From contig CANJRI010000022.1 of NCBI GenBank assembly GCA_947476555.1, positions 1-33,702 of the forward strand: a DNA stretch of 33,702 nt. The letters are read 5' to 3'. Source of the stretch: Caulobacteraceae bacterium (lineage in GTDB: Bacteria > Pseudomonadota > Alphaproteobacteria > Caulobacterales > Caulobacteraceae). A model generated the notes under the pieces. That model was not told the DNA's origin and ran no database searches. It worked only from the letters and a program-made list of their open reading frames with translations. The number at the start of each line of letters is the position of its first letter. Positions within the stretch are counted from its first letter, which is position 1. A program made the translations under genes and the position numbers. This document shows positions 9,238-17,836 of this stretch, one piece after another.

Positions 9238-10338
9238 CTAATAGTCGCCCGCGTCCCGCGCCAGGTCGTTGAGTTCGGCGATGCGCGCCTCGTAGACATC
9301 CTCCACGGCCCAGGGGGCCTCGCGGGCGGCGATCCAGCGGTCCTGCTGGCGGCGCAGGGCCGAGGCCGGCACCCCGGCGGATTCGGCGTCGCGGAAGGCG
9401 CGCTGCAGCTGACGGTCGCGCTGGGCCAGGCGGGGATTGGCGCAGACCAGCGCCTCGCCGGGATCGGAGGAGGCGCAGGTGCGGTCGGCCGCCCGGGTCA
9501 TGTCCCGGGCCTTCGGCTTCGCGGCGGCGCTTTTCACCGGCTTGGCTTCCGCCAGCTCGACGGTTTTGGGCTTCAGTTTTTTCGGAACAGCCTTCACCGC
9601 CTTGACCACGGAGGCCAACCGGGTGGACTTCTTGGCGGCCTCCGCCTTCTCAGCCTCCCGCTCGGCCTTGGCGAGCTCCATCTTGGCTTCCGCCTCGCGG
9701 GCTCTCCGCTTCTCGGCCTTGGCCAGTTCGAGCTTGCGGGCCTTGCGCTTCTCGGCCTTCGCCAGCTGGATCTTCTCGGCCTCGGCTTTCTCGGCCTTGG
9801 TCTTTTCCGCCTTCGCCAGTTCGGTCTTGGAGGCCTTGGGCTTGGCTTTAGGCGGATCGGCCTTGGCGAGGCGGGTCTCGACTTCTGCGGGCTTCGACTT
9901 GGCCTTGGCGACCTGCACCTCGGCCTTGGCGGGTTTTGGCTCGGGCCTGGCGGCGACGCGGACCGGCTCGATGGGCGGCGCCGCGGGCGTGTCCACCTTG
10001 ATCAAGGCCGGCGCGCGCCAAGACGGCGTCGGACCGGGCTCAGGCGATCGGGCGGGGGCGGCGGCCAGCTGGGCGTGGGCCGGCATCACCTCCAGCGGGG
10101 CGCCAATCGGCGCCGGCGCCTCGGCGATGATAATCTCCAGGCGGGGCCGGACGGCGGCGGCGGCCACCATCTGGGCGCGGGGCGTCTGCGGACCCTCGCG
10201 CCGTCCCTGGGCCGCCGGACGGGCCCAGAGGCCCAGGGACGCGCCGGCTACGCAGGCGAAGGCGACGCCGGCGACGACCAGCCGTCCGCCGCCTCGAGGG
10301 GTGGGCTGTGGGAGCTCCGGTTCCAACTGCTGCGTCAT
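9238..10338 (-). CDS. membrane-anchored LprI-like protein with Ala/Lys-rich linker
   Basis: A 366-residue protein built like its downstream neighbour: short N-terminus, one membrane helix (about 19-39), then a very long linker, and an LprI/DUF1311-like C-terminal domain (about 285-362) with Cys288 and Cys299 and the conserved AGVPASALRRQQDRWIAARE region. Residues about 130-275 are dominated by Ala, Lys and Glu with recurrent LAKAEK units (near 174, 192, 205 and 222), predicted to be a long helix or coiled coil. The lysine-rich span could bridge the periplasm or bind anionic polymers; that is inference. AAGGG precedes the ATG. It probably heads a two-gene operon with the shorter paralogue. Confidence 0.78.
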   Translation of the reverse strand: MTQQLEPELPQPTPRGGGRLVVAGVAFACVAGASLGLWARPAAQGRREGPQTPRAQMVAAAAVRPRLEIIIAEAPAPIGAPLEVMPAHAQLAAAPARSPEPGPTPSWRAPALIKVDTPAAPPIEPVRVAARPEPKPAKAEVQVAKAKSKPAEVETRLAKADPPKAKPKASKTELAKAEKTKAEKAEAEKIQLAKAEKRKARKLELAKAEKRRAREAEAKMELAKAEREAEKAEAAKKSTRLASVVKAVKAVPKKLKPKTVELAEAKPVKSAAAKPKARDMTRAADRTCASSDPGEALVCANPRLAQRDRQLQRAFRDAESAGVPASALRRQQDRWIAAREAPWAVEDVYEARIAELNDLARDAGDY

Positions 10339-10462
10339 GGCCGACCCTTAGTCACTCCGGGCCCCTCGACGCGCGAAAACAGGCCTTTGGCGCCTGGTCG
10401 CACATACGACTAGGCTCAGCCTCCAAGCACGCTCTCCCAACCCACGATTGAGACTGAAATCC

Positions 10463-11002
10463 GTGACAAAGCCAGTGCCCACGCTTGAGACAGATCGCCT
10501 CATCCTACGCGTCCCCGCCGCCGAGGATTTCGAGGCCTGGGCGGCGTTCTACGCGGACCAGGAGGCCATGCGCCATATCGGCGGCGTGCAGCCCCGGGCG
10601 AGCGCCTGGCGGAGCATGGCCGTCATGGCCGGCGCCTGGATGATCCGCGGCTACTCCATGTTCTCGGTGATCGAGAAGGCCAGCGGCCGCTGGATCGGTC
10701 GCCTGGGGCCCTGGATGCCGGAGGGCTGGCCCGGCGCCGAGGTGGGCTGGGCTCTCGTACGGGATGCATGGGGGAAGGGCTACGCCACCGAGGGCGCGAC
10801 GGCGGCCATCGACTGGGCGTTCGAGACGCAAGGCTGGAGCGAAGTGATCCACACCATCGAGCCGGCCAACGCCAACTCCCAGGCCGTCGCGCGGCGGCTG
10901 GGCTCGCGCATCCTGCGCCAGGCGACGCTGCCGGCGCCGTTCTTCACCGAACTCGATGTCTGGGGCCAGAGCCGGGAGGAATGGCAGGCGCGGCGGCGCT
11001 AG
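10463..11002 (+). CDS. GNAT acetyltransferase, RimJ/RimL type
   Basis: A 179-residue N-acetyltransferase. LETDRLILRVP near the start, GRLGPWMPEGWPGAEVGWAL, the acetyl-CoA loop DAWGKGYATEGA and the ANANSQAVARRLG segment are hallmarks of the RimJ/RimL branch, which acetylates protein N-termini or small amines. The target is unknown. I choose GTG at 10463 (VTKPVPTLETDRL) as start; a TTG five codons upstream is also open, and neither has a strong ribosome binding site. The stop shares CTAG with the convergent LytTR gene. Confidence 0.88.
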   Translation: MTKPVPTLETDRLILRVPAAEDFEAWAAFYADQEAMRHIGGVQPRASAWRSMAVMAGAWMIRGYSMFSVIEKASGRWIGRLGPWMPEGWPGAEVGWALVRDAWGKGYATEGATAAIDWAFETQGWSEVIHTIEPANANSQAVARRLGSRILRQATLPAPFFTELDVWGQSREEWQARRR

Positions 11003-11766
11003 AGCCAGCCCCGCTCGCGCAGGGCCCCGGCGTAGGTGCGGCTGACCGGAACCCTTGATCCGTCCCTGAGGGTCAGGGTGGCGCGCCCATCGCCGCGCTT
11101 GGCCCGCGTGATGGCGTCCCTGGCCACCCACCAGGAGCGGTGGACCTGCATCCCCTCGATCCCCTCAAGTTCGGCCACGGCGTCGGCGAGACGCATGAGG
11201 ATCAGGTCCTGGCCCCGGGAGGTGTGCAGGCGCAGGTAGTGGTCCTCGGCCTCCACCGCGAACACCTCGGCCCCGCGAAGCTTCAGCGGCAGGCGCGCGA
11301 GGAACTTTGGCGGTGGCGGGGCCTCGGCGGCCGCGCGGCGGCCTTCCAGGGCGAGGTTGAGGGCGGTCATCACCAGGGCCACCGCCAGCACGCTGAAGAA
11401 CAACAGGGGCAAAGCCCTGGCCGGCGTCTGGGCGTCCAGCATCAGGTTGGAGAAGAACCAGACCACCACCGTGAACGGCGCGGCCATCACCACGGAGGCG
11501 GCGAGGCCGCCCAGCCAGCGCCGCCCGCCCCAGGTGGCGGAGCGCAGGAACACCTGGGCCACCAGGCTACCCCAGACCAGGCCGAGCAACATCAACAGCA
11601 CCCAGTAGGCCAACCTCGCCGTCCAGCCCGCGCCGCCGGTCCCGAAGGCCCCGGAAAGGGTCAGGAAGACCGCCGCGACCAGGCTGACGATCAGGCCCCG
11701 GCGCCAGCCGGCGAGGTCCCGATAGGGCCCGTAGCGGAGCAACAGGGTCTTCACGACGCCATCCAC
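10999..11766 (-). CDS. membrane-bound LytTR-domain transcription regulator
   Basis: A 255-residue one-component regulator. Four hydrophobic helices (about 24-42, 52-72, 84-104 and 119-141) form an N-terminal membrane domain. After a proline-rich hinge, a LytTR DNA-binding domain (about 158-252) follows, with VFAVEAEDHYLRLHTSRGQD, VHRSWWVARDAI and RVPVSRTYAGAL as recognisable motifs. There is no phosphoacceptor receiver domain, so the membrane part is presumably the sensor. The start is GTG at 11766; a second in-frame GTG at 11754 preceded by GGATGG is an alternative. It is divergent from a DUF2306 membrane protein across 144 bases, so control of that gene and of itself is a reasonable guess. 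Confidence 0.9.
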   Translation of the reverse strand: MDGVVKTLLLRYGPYRDLAGWRRGLIVSLVAAVFLTLSGAFGTGGAGWTARLAYWVLLMLLGLVWGSLVAQVFLRSATWGGRRWLGGLAASVVMAAPFTVVVWFFSNLMLDAQTPARALPLLFFSVLAVALVMTALNLALEGRRAAAEAPPPPKFLARLPLKLRGAEVFAVEAEDHYLRLHTSRGQDLILMRLADAVAELEGIEGMQVHRSWWVARDAITRAKRGDGRATLTLRDGSRVPVSRTYAGALRERGWL

Positions 11767-11910
11767 GAAGCGCCAGCGGCGGGGCCCCGCTGTTCACGAA
11801 TGCGCCGCGTTGTCCGGCGAATCCGCGCTGGAGCCAAAGGTTCGACCGCCGCCATGTCCCAGTCCATCGGCGACGCATCGGCGCCGCCACACCCAATTCG
11901 GAGATAAAGG

Positions 11911-12459
11911 ATGTCGCTCGCATCGCAAACGGCCGACCGGCCCCGCATGCCCTTCGGCCTCAGGCTGGCGCTCACCCTGGTCGCGATGGCCGCCCTGATC
12001 GTCATCGCCATGGGCGGGGTCTGGGACGTCGTGGGCCGCCGCGCCGCCGCCGCCAGCCTCCACGCGCCGGACCTGTCGCTGCTGGCGGGCCTCTCCCCGG
12101 CCATAAAGATCCACCTGGCGACCGCGCTTCTGGCCCTGGCGTTGGGCGCGGTGCTGATGGTGGTGCGCAAGGGTCGGACCTTCCACCGGACGGCGGGCTG
12201 GGTCTGGGTGTCGCTGGTGGCGACGACGGCGGGCTCGACTCTGTTCATCACCACCCTGAACCACGGCGCCTGGTCGCTGCTCCACCTGCTCACCGCCTGG
12301 ACCCTGATCGTCCTGCCGCTGGCGGTGATCTGGGCCCGGCGACATGAGGTCGCGCGCCACCGCCGGACGATGATGGGTCTGTTCTATGGCGGGTTCGCGA
12401 TCAACCTCGCCATCGCCTTCATTCCCGGCCGCACGCTTTGGAATGTGTTCCTCGGATAG
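11911..12459 (+). CDS. DUF2306 family membrane protein
   Basis: A 182-residue polytopic membrane protein with four or five hydrophobic segments (first at about 18-40). The central KIHLATALLALALGAV, KGRTFHRTAGWVWV and the C-terminal HRRTMMGLFYGGFAINLAIA, with conserved His and Arg at membrane borders, fit DUF2306. I know no established function. GGAGATAAAGG directly before the ATG is a strong ribosome binding site. It is divergent from the membrane-bound LytTR regulator and is followed by the sucC promoter region without a visible terminator. Confidence 0.85.
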   Translation: MSLASQTADRPRMPFGLRLALTLVAMAALIVIAMGGVWDVVGRRAAAASLHAPDLSLLAGLSPAIKIHLATALLALALGAVLMVVRKGRTFHRTAGWVWVSLVATTAGSTLFITTLNHGAWSLLHLLTAWTLIVLPLAVIWARRHEVARHRRTMMGLFYGGFAINLAIAFIPGRTLWNVFLG

Positions 12460-12573
12460 GGGCGGCGGTTGCGCGTCGGGCGAGCAGCTTCCGGACCGCG
12501 AGGCGCCGATTGACCGTTCCCCAGGCATGACGGGCGTGGCGTCCCGCGCGGGGAGATTGTCACGATCACGCGG

Positions 12574-12602
12574 TTGTCATCGGGGGAGGCGGCGCCTATA
12601 AG
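12574..12602 (+). promoter_or_regulatory. promoter of the sucC-sucD-sucA-sucB-lpd operon
   Basis: TTGTCA (12574-12579), a 17-base spacer and TATAAG (12597-12602) lie about 50 bases before the sucC ATG. The -10 region reads CCTATAAG, six of eight to the Caulobacter housekeeping -10 consensus GCTANAWC. A second TTGTCA lies exactly 17 bases upstream (12557-12562), so the -35 box is part of a direct repeat. Confidence 0.6.
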
Positions 12603-12651
12603 CCGCTCACTCGCCGTCCGGGCGACTGTATCCGGCAAGCGCCAAGGCCCC

Positions 12652-13848
12652 ATGAACATCCACGAGCACCAAGCTAAAGCCGTTCTCTCCGAGTTCGGTG
12701 TCGCCGTTCCCCGTGGATATCCCGCCTTCACCGTCGACGAGGCCGCCGAGGCTGCGGGCAAGCTGGGCGGACCGGTCTATGTCGTGAAGTCGCAGATCCA
12801 CGCCGGCGGGCGCGGCAAGGGGCGCTTCGAGGGCCTTGGCCCAGAGGCCAAGGGTGGGGTTCGGGTGGTCAAATCCGCCGAGGACGTCAGGACCAACGCC
12901 CAGGAGATGCTCGGCCGGGTGCTGGTCACCGAACAGACCGGCCCCCGGGGCAAGCAGGTCAACCGCCTCTACATCGAGGAAGGCGCGGCCATCGCCAAGG
13001 AATTCTACCTCTCGCTGCTGGTGGACCGCGAAACCAGCCGGGTCTCGGTGGTCGCCTCCACCGAAGGCGGCATGAGCATCGAGGATGTGGCCCACGACAC
13101 GCCGGAGAAGATCGTCACCTTCTCCATCGACCCGGCCACCGGCGTCTTCCCGCATCACGGCTTGCAGCTGGCCACGGCGCTCGGCCTGAAGGGCGATCTG
13201 GCCAAGCAGGCCGGCAAGCTGCTGGGCCAGCTCTATGCGGCCTTCGTGTCCAAGGACATGAGCATGCTGGAGGTCAACCCGCTGATCGTCACCGCCGACG
13301 ATAAGCTGCGGGTGCTGGACGCCAAGATCAGCTTCGACCCCAACGCCCTGTTCCGCCATCCGGAGCTGACGCCACTGCGGGACGAAAGCGAGGAAGACCC
13401 CAAGGAGATCGAGGCCTCCAAGCACGACCTCTCCTATATCGCCCTCGACGGCGAGATCGGCTGCATGGTCAACGGCGCGGGCCTGGCCATGGCCACCATG
13501 GACATCATCAAGCTCTATGGCGCCGAACCGGCCAACTTCCTCGATGTCGGCGGCGGCGCGACGCAGGAGAAGGTCACGGCGGCCTTCAAGATCATCACCG
13601 CCGACCCCAACGTGAAGGGCATCCTGGTCAACATCTTCGGGGGCATCGCCCGCTGCGACGTGCTGGCCAAGGGGGTGATCGCCGCGGTGAAGGAGACCGG
13701 CCTGCAGGTGCCGCTGGTGGTGCGCCTGGAAGGCACCAACGCCGAACAGGGCAAGCAGATCATCCGCGACAGCGGCCTGAACGTGATCCCCGCCAACGAC
13801 CTGTCGGACGGCGCCGAGAAGATCGTGAACGCGGTGCGCGGGGCCTAA
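12652..13848 (+). CDS. sucC: succinyl-CoA ligase (ADP-forming) subunit beta
   Basis: With SucD, converts succinyl-CoA to succinate with formation of ATP or GTP; cytoplasmic TCA-cycle enzyme. The 398 residues include the opening [17 protein letters not shown], the ATP-grasp region [14 protein letters not shown], the metal/nucleotide segment LEVNPLIVT, and [15 protein letters not shown] plus [15 protein letters not shown] near the C-terminus. Length is typical. The ATG at 12652 is fixed by the conserved opening; in-frame upstream starts would lie inside the promoter. First gene of the operon; sucD begins three bases after its stop. Confidence 0.98.
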   Translation: MNIHEHQAKAVLSEFGVAVPRGYPAFTVDEAAEAAGKLGGPVYVVKSQIHAGGRGKGRFEGLGPEAKGGVRVVKSAEDVRTNAQEMLGRVLVTEQTGPRGKQVNRLYIEEGAAIAKEFYLSLLVDRETSRVSVVASTEGGMSIEDVAHDTPEKIVTFSIDPATGVFPHHGLQLATALGLKGDLAKQAGKLLGQLYAAFVSKDMSMLEVNPLIVTADDKLRVLDAKISFDPNALFRHPELTPLRDESEEDPKEIEASKHDLSYIALDGEIGCMVNGAGLAMATMDIIKLYGAEPANFLDVGGGATQEKVTAAFKIITADPNVKGILVNIFGGIARCDVLAKGVIAAVKETGLQVPLVVRLEGTNAEQGKQIIRDSGLNVIPANDLSDGAEKIVNAVRGA

Positions 13849-13851
13849 GAG

Positions 13852-14730
13852 ATGTCGATCCTCATCAACAAGAACACCCGCGTGATCTGCCAGGGCATGA
13901 CCGGCAGCCAGGGCACCTTCCACACCGAGCAGGCGATCGCCTACGGCACGCGGATGGTGGGCGGCGTCTCTCCGGGCAAGGGCGGGACCACGCATCTGAA
14001 GCTTCCGGTGTTCGACACCGTCGGCCAGGCGGTGAAGGAAACCGGCGCGGACGCCTCGGTGATCTATGTGCCGCCGCCCTATGCGGCCGACTCCATCCTC
14101 GAGGCCATCGATGCCGAGGTGCCGTTGATCATCTGCATCACCGAGGGCATCCCGGTGGCGGACATGGTCAAGGTGAAGCGGGCGCTGTGCGGCTCAAAGT
14201 CCCGGCTGATCGGGCCCAATTGCCCCGGCGTGCTGACCCCCGACGAGTGCAAGATCGGCATCATGCCGGGCAACATCTTCCGCAAAGGCTCCGTCGGGGT
14301 GGTTTCGCGCTCCGGGACGCTTACCTATGAGGCGGTGTTCCAGACCAGCGAAGTGGGCCTCGGCCAGACGACGGCGGTGGGTATCGGCGGCGACCCTGTG
14401 AAGGGCACCGAGTTCATCGACATGCTGGAGATGTTCCTCAACGACGGCGCCACGGAGTCGATCATCATGATCGGCGAGATCGGCGGCTCGGCCGAGGAAG
14501 ACGCCGCGGCGTTCATCAAGGCGCACCCGATCAAGAAGCCCATGGTTGGCTTCATCGCCGGCCGCACGGCCCCTCCGGGGCGGCGCATGGGCCACGCGGG
14601 AGCGATCATCTCCGGCGGCAAGGGCGGCGCGGACGACAAGATTTCGGCCATGGAGGCGGCGGGCATCCGCGTGTCGCCCTCTCCGGCCAAGCTCGGCGAG
14701 ACCCTCCTTGAGGTGCTCAAGGGCAATTAG
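13852..14730 (+). CDS. sucD: succinyl-CoA ligase subunit alpha
   Basis: The CoA-binding and phosphohistidine subunit of succinyl-CoA ligase, 292 residues. The CoA-binding fold shows [16 protein letters not shown]; the catalytic loop [17 protein letters not shown] carries the phosphorylated His248; IGPNCPGVL and GIMPGNIF are further signatures. The spacing to sucC is three bases, so the two subunits are probably made in equal amounts by coupled translation. A 124-base gap separates it from sucA, containing an inverted repeat at 14792-14830. Confidence 0.98.
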   Translation: MSILINKNTRVICQGMTGSQGTFHTEQAIAYGTRMVGGVSPGKGGTTHLKLPVFDTVGQAVKETGADASVIYVPPPYAADSILEAIDAEVPLIICITEGIPVADMVKVKRALCGSKSRLIGPNCPGVLTPDECKIGIMPGNIFRKGSVGVVSRSGTLTYEAVFQTSEVGLGQTTAVGIGGDPVKGTEFIDMLEMFLNDGATESIIMIGEIGGSAEEDAAAFIKAHPIKKPMVGFIAGRTAPPGRRMGHAGAIISGGKGGADDKISAMEAAGIRVSPSPAKLGETLLEVLKGN

Positions 14731-14791
14731 AACGGTTGCCGTGTGGGCAAATCGGCCCAGATGGCTTAGGCGAGACCCATAGCGTAAGGGC

Positions 14792-14830
14792 GGCCCGCGC
14801 CCGGCTCCTTCTCCAGAGGTTCCGCGGGCC
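14792..14830. repeat. inverted repeat in the sucD-sucA leader
   Basis: GGCCCGCG (14792-14799) and its inverse CGCGGGCC (14823-14830) could fold over a 23-base loop just before the sucA ribosome binding site. It might modulate processing or translation of sucA. Eight-base GC arms can arise by chance in such DNA, so this is weak. Confidence 0.25.
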
Positions 14831-14854
14831 CCAAGGCCCCGGAAGGCGAAGGAA

Positions 14855-17806
14855 ATGGCGGACGACGCAGGTCTGATGAACGAGGTCCTCGCGGAAACCT
14901 CCTTCCTCTACGGGGCCAATGCGGCCTTCGTCGAAGACCTCTATGCGAAATGGGCGACCAACCCCGGCTCGGTCGAGCCGTCGTGGCAGGCGTTCTTCGC
15001 CTCGCTGTCCGACAACGCCGATGAGGTGAAGCGCGCCGCGGCCAGACCGGCCTGGGTGCAGCCCTCAGCCCCTCAGGCCCGTCCGGACTGGATGAGCGCG
15101 CTCGATGGCCTGTGGCCGGCGGTGGAGGCCAAGCTCGGCTCGAAGATCGGCGAGGCCAAGCCCGCCGCCAGCCAGGAAGAGCTGCGCGCCGCGACCCTGG
15201 ATTCCCTGCGCGCCATCATGATGATCCGCGCCTTCCGGATGCGCGGCCACCTGAAGGCCAACCTGGACCCCCTGGGCATCGCCACCACGCCCGGCGACGC
15301 CTCCGAGCTCGACCCGGCGTCCTATGGCTTCGCCGAGGCCGACTTCGACCGGCCGATCTTCCTCGATTTCGTGCTGGGCCTGGAGACCGCCACCCTGCGC
15401 GAGATCCTCGAGATCCTGCGCCGGACCTACTGCGGCAATGTCGGCGTGCAGTACATGCACATCTCCGATCCCAAGGAGAAGGCCTGGCTGCAGGAGCGGA
15501 TCGAGGGCCGCGACAAGGAGATCTTCTTCACCCCCGAGGGGAAGATCGCGATCCTCAAGAAACTCATCGAGACCGAGGGCTTCGAGCGGTTCCTGCACAA
15601 GCGTTTCCCCGGCACCAAGCGGTTCGGCCTGGATGGCGGTGAATCCATGGTCCCGGCCCTGGAGCAGATCATCAAGCGCGGCGGCTCGCTGGGGCTGGAG
15701 GACATCGTCGTCGGCATGCCCCACCGGGGCCGCCTGAACGTCCTGGCCGCGGTGATGGGCAAGCCCTACCACGTGATCTTCCACGAATTCCAAGGCGGCT
15801 CGTCGCTGCCCTCCGACGTCGAGGGTTCGGGGGACGTGAAGTATCACCTGGGCGCCTCGTCGGACCGCGAGTTCGACGGCAACACCGTCCACCTGTCGCT
15901 GACGGCCAATCCCTCGCACCTGGAGATCGTCAACCCGGTGGTGGTCGGCAAGGTGCGGGCCAAGCAGGCCTTCACCCTGCGGGACAAGCCGGACGCCGGC
16001 CGCAGCCATGTGATGCCGCTGCTGCTGCACGGCGACGCCGCGTTCGCCGGCCAGGGCGTGGTCGCCGAGTGCTTCGCGCTCTCCCAGCTCAAGGGCTATG
16101 GGGTGGGCGGCACCGTCCACTTCATCGTCAACAACCAGATCGGCTTCACCACCAGCCCAAAGAACTCACGCTCCTCGCCCTATCCGTCCGACGTGGCGAT
16201 GATGGTCGAGGCGCCGATCTTCCACGCCAACGGGGACGACCCGGAGGCGGTGGTGTTCGCCGCCAAGGTCGCCACGGAATATCGCCAGCAGTTCGGCAAG
16301 GACGTGGTGATCGACATGTTCTGCTATCGCCGCTTCGGCCACAACGAAGGCGACGATCCGACCATGACCCAGCCTCTGATGTACCAGAGGATCAAGGGCC
16401 ACCCCTCGGTGCGCGACCTTTACGCCGAGCGGCTGGTCGCCGAGGGCGTGACCAACCAGGCCGAGCTCGACGGCTGGATCGGCGAATTCGACCAGTTCCT
16501 CGACGCCGAGTTCGACTCCGGCAAGTCCTACAAGGCCAACAAGGCCGACTGGCTGGACGGCAAGTGGTCGGGCAAGTCGCTGCCGGCCTCCGACGAGCGC
16601 CACGCCACTGGCGTGCCACGCCAGAAGGTCATCGATCTCGGTCGCAAGATGACCGCGATCCCCGAGCGGATCACCGTCCACAAGACGGTGGACCGGGTCA
16701 TCGCCGGCCGGCGGGAGGCCATCGAGAGCGGCCAGGGCCTGGACTGGGCGACGGCCGAGCTGCTGGCCTTCGCCACCCTGCTGGACCAGGGCTATCCGGT
16801 GCGCCTGTCCGGCCAGGACAGCGTCCGCGGCACCTTCTCGCAGCGCCACTCCGGCGTCGTCGACCAGGCGACCGAGGAGACCTACTTCCCGCTGCGCAAT
16901 CTGGCGCCCGACCAGGCCCACTTCGAGGTGCTGGATTCGGCCCTCTCCGAAGAGGCGGTGCTGGGCTTCGAATACGGCTTCTCGCTCACCGACCCGGACA
17001 CCCTCACCCTGTGGGAGGCCCAGTTCGGCGACTTCGTGAACGGCGCCCAGGTGGTGATCGACCAGTTCATCTCGTCGGGCGAACGGAAATGGCTCCGTAT
17101 GAGTGGGTTGGTCATGCTGCTGCCGCACGGCTACGAGGGCCAGGGCCCGGAGCACTCCTCCGCCCGCCTGGAGCGGTTCCTGCAACTGTGCGCCGAAGAC
17201 AATCTGCAGGTGATCAACCCGACGACGCCGGCCAACTACTTCCACGCCCTGCGCCGGCAGATGCTGCGGGACTACCGCAAGCCGCTGATCGTGATGACGC
17301 CGAAGAGCCTGCTGCGCCACAAGCGGGCGATCTCGAACGTCGACGACCTGGCCACCGGCTCCTCCTTCCACCGCGTGATGGTGGACGGCGCGGAGGCGGG
17401 TTGCGACGTGGGCGGAGTGACCCTGAAGCCCGACGCCGAGATCAAGCGCGTCATCGTCTGCTCCGGGAAGGTCTACTTCGACCTCGTCGAGCAGCGCGCC
17501 AAGTCCGGCCGGGACGACGTCTATCTGCTGCGCCTGGAGCAGTTCTATCCCTGGCCGCTGAAGTCGATCACCGGCGAGCTGAAGCGGTTCAAGAACGCCG
17601 AGGTGGTCTGGTGCCAGGAGGAGCCCAAGAACATGGGCGGCTGGTTCTTCACCGACGCCTGGCTGGAGCTGACCCTGGACCGCATGGACATCAAGGCCAA
17701 GCGCGCCCGCTATGTCGGTCGCCCGGCCTCGGCCTCCACCGCCGCGGGCCTGATGAGCCGTCACCTGAAGGAACTGGAGACGTTCCTTCTCGAAGCCTTC
17801 GCCTAA
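14855..17806 (+). CDS. sucA: 2-oxoglutarate dehydrogenase E1 component
   Basis: Thiamine-diphosphate-dependent decarboxylase of the 2-oxoglutarate dehydrogenase complex, 983 residues, normal length. It opens with NEVLAETSFLYGANAAFVEDLY (the E1o N-terminal helix). VGMPHRGRLNVLAAVMGKP, HGDAAFAGQGVVAE (cofactor binding), NNQIGFTTSPKNSRSS, CYRRFGHNEGDDPTMTQP, RGTFSQRHSGVVDQ and the C-terminal CQEEPKNMGGWFF follow in order. A GAAGGA box precedes the ATG. It lies between sucD and sucB in one operon. The long reverse-strand open frames over it are composition artefacts. Confidence 0.98.
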   Translation: MADDAGLMNEVLAETSFLYGANAAFVEDLYAKWATNPGSVEPSWQAFFASLSDNADEVKRAAARPAWVQPSAPQARPDWMSALDGLWPAVEAKLGSKIGEAKPAASQEELRAATLDSLRAIMMIRAFRMRGHLKANLDPLGIATTPGDASELDPASYGFAEADFDRPIFLDFVLGLETATLREILEILRRTYCGNVGVQYMHISDPKEKAWLQERIEGRDKEIFFTPEGKIAILKKLIETEGFERFLHKRFPGTKRFGLDGGESMVPALEQIIKRGGSLGLEDIVVGMPHRGRLNVLAAVMGKPYHVIFHEFQGGSSLPSDVEGSGDVKYHLGASSDREFDGNTVHLSLTANPSHLEIVNPVVVGKVRAKQAFTLRDKPDAGRSHVMPLLLHGDAAFAGQGVVAECFALSQLKGYGVGGTVHFIVNNQIGFTTSPKNSRSSPYPSDVAMMVEAPIFHANGDDPEAVVFAAKVATEYRQQFGKDVVIDMFCYRRFGHNEGDDPTMTQPLMYQRIKGHPSVRDLYAERLVAEGVTNQAELDGWIGEFDQFLDAEFDSGKSYKANKADWLDGKWSGKSLPASDERHATGVPRQKVIDLGRKMTAIPERITVHKTVDRVIAGRREAIESGQGLDWATAELLAFATLLDQGYPVRLSGQDSVRGTFSQRHSGVVDQATEETYFPLRNLAPDQAHFEVLDSALSEEAVLGFEYGFSLTDPDTLTLWEAQFGDFVNGAQVVIDQFISSGERKWLRMSGLVMLLPHGYEGQGPEHSSARLERFLQLCAEDNLQVINPTTPANYFHALRRQMLRDYRKPLIVMTPKSLLRHKRAISNVDDLATGSSFHRVMVDGAEAGCDVGGVTLKPDAEIKRVIVCSGKVYFDLVEQRAKSGRDDVYLLRLEQFYPWPLKSITGELKRFKNAEVVWCQEEPKNMGGWFFTDAWLELTLDRMDIKAKRARYVGRPASASTAAGLMSRHLKELETFLLEAFA

Positions 17807-17836
17807 ATCCGGATTTCTGAGGAAAGCACTCTGACC

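Noticed and set aside
11767..11910. GTT-containing motifs resembling LytTR binding half-sites
   Set aside because: The spacing between copies (17 and 31 bases) does not fit the usual 21-22-base direct repeat; too weak to report.
16166..17764. A 532-residue reverse-strand open frame over sucA
   Set aside because: Antisense shadow of a strongly conserved gene; His/Gln/Leu-rich composition with no domain.
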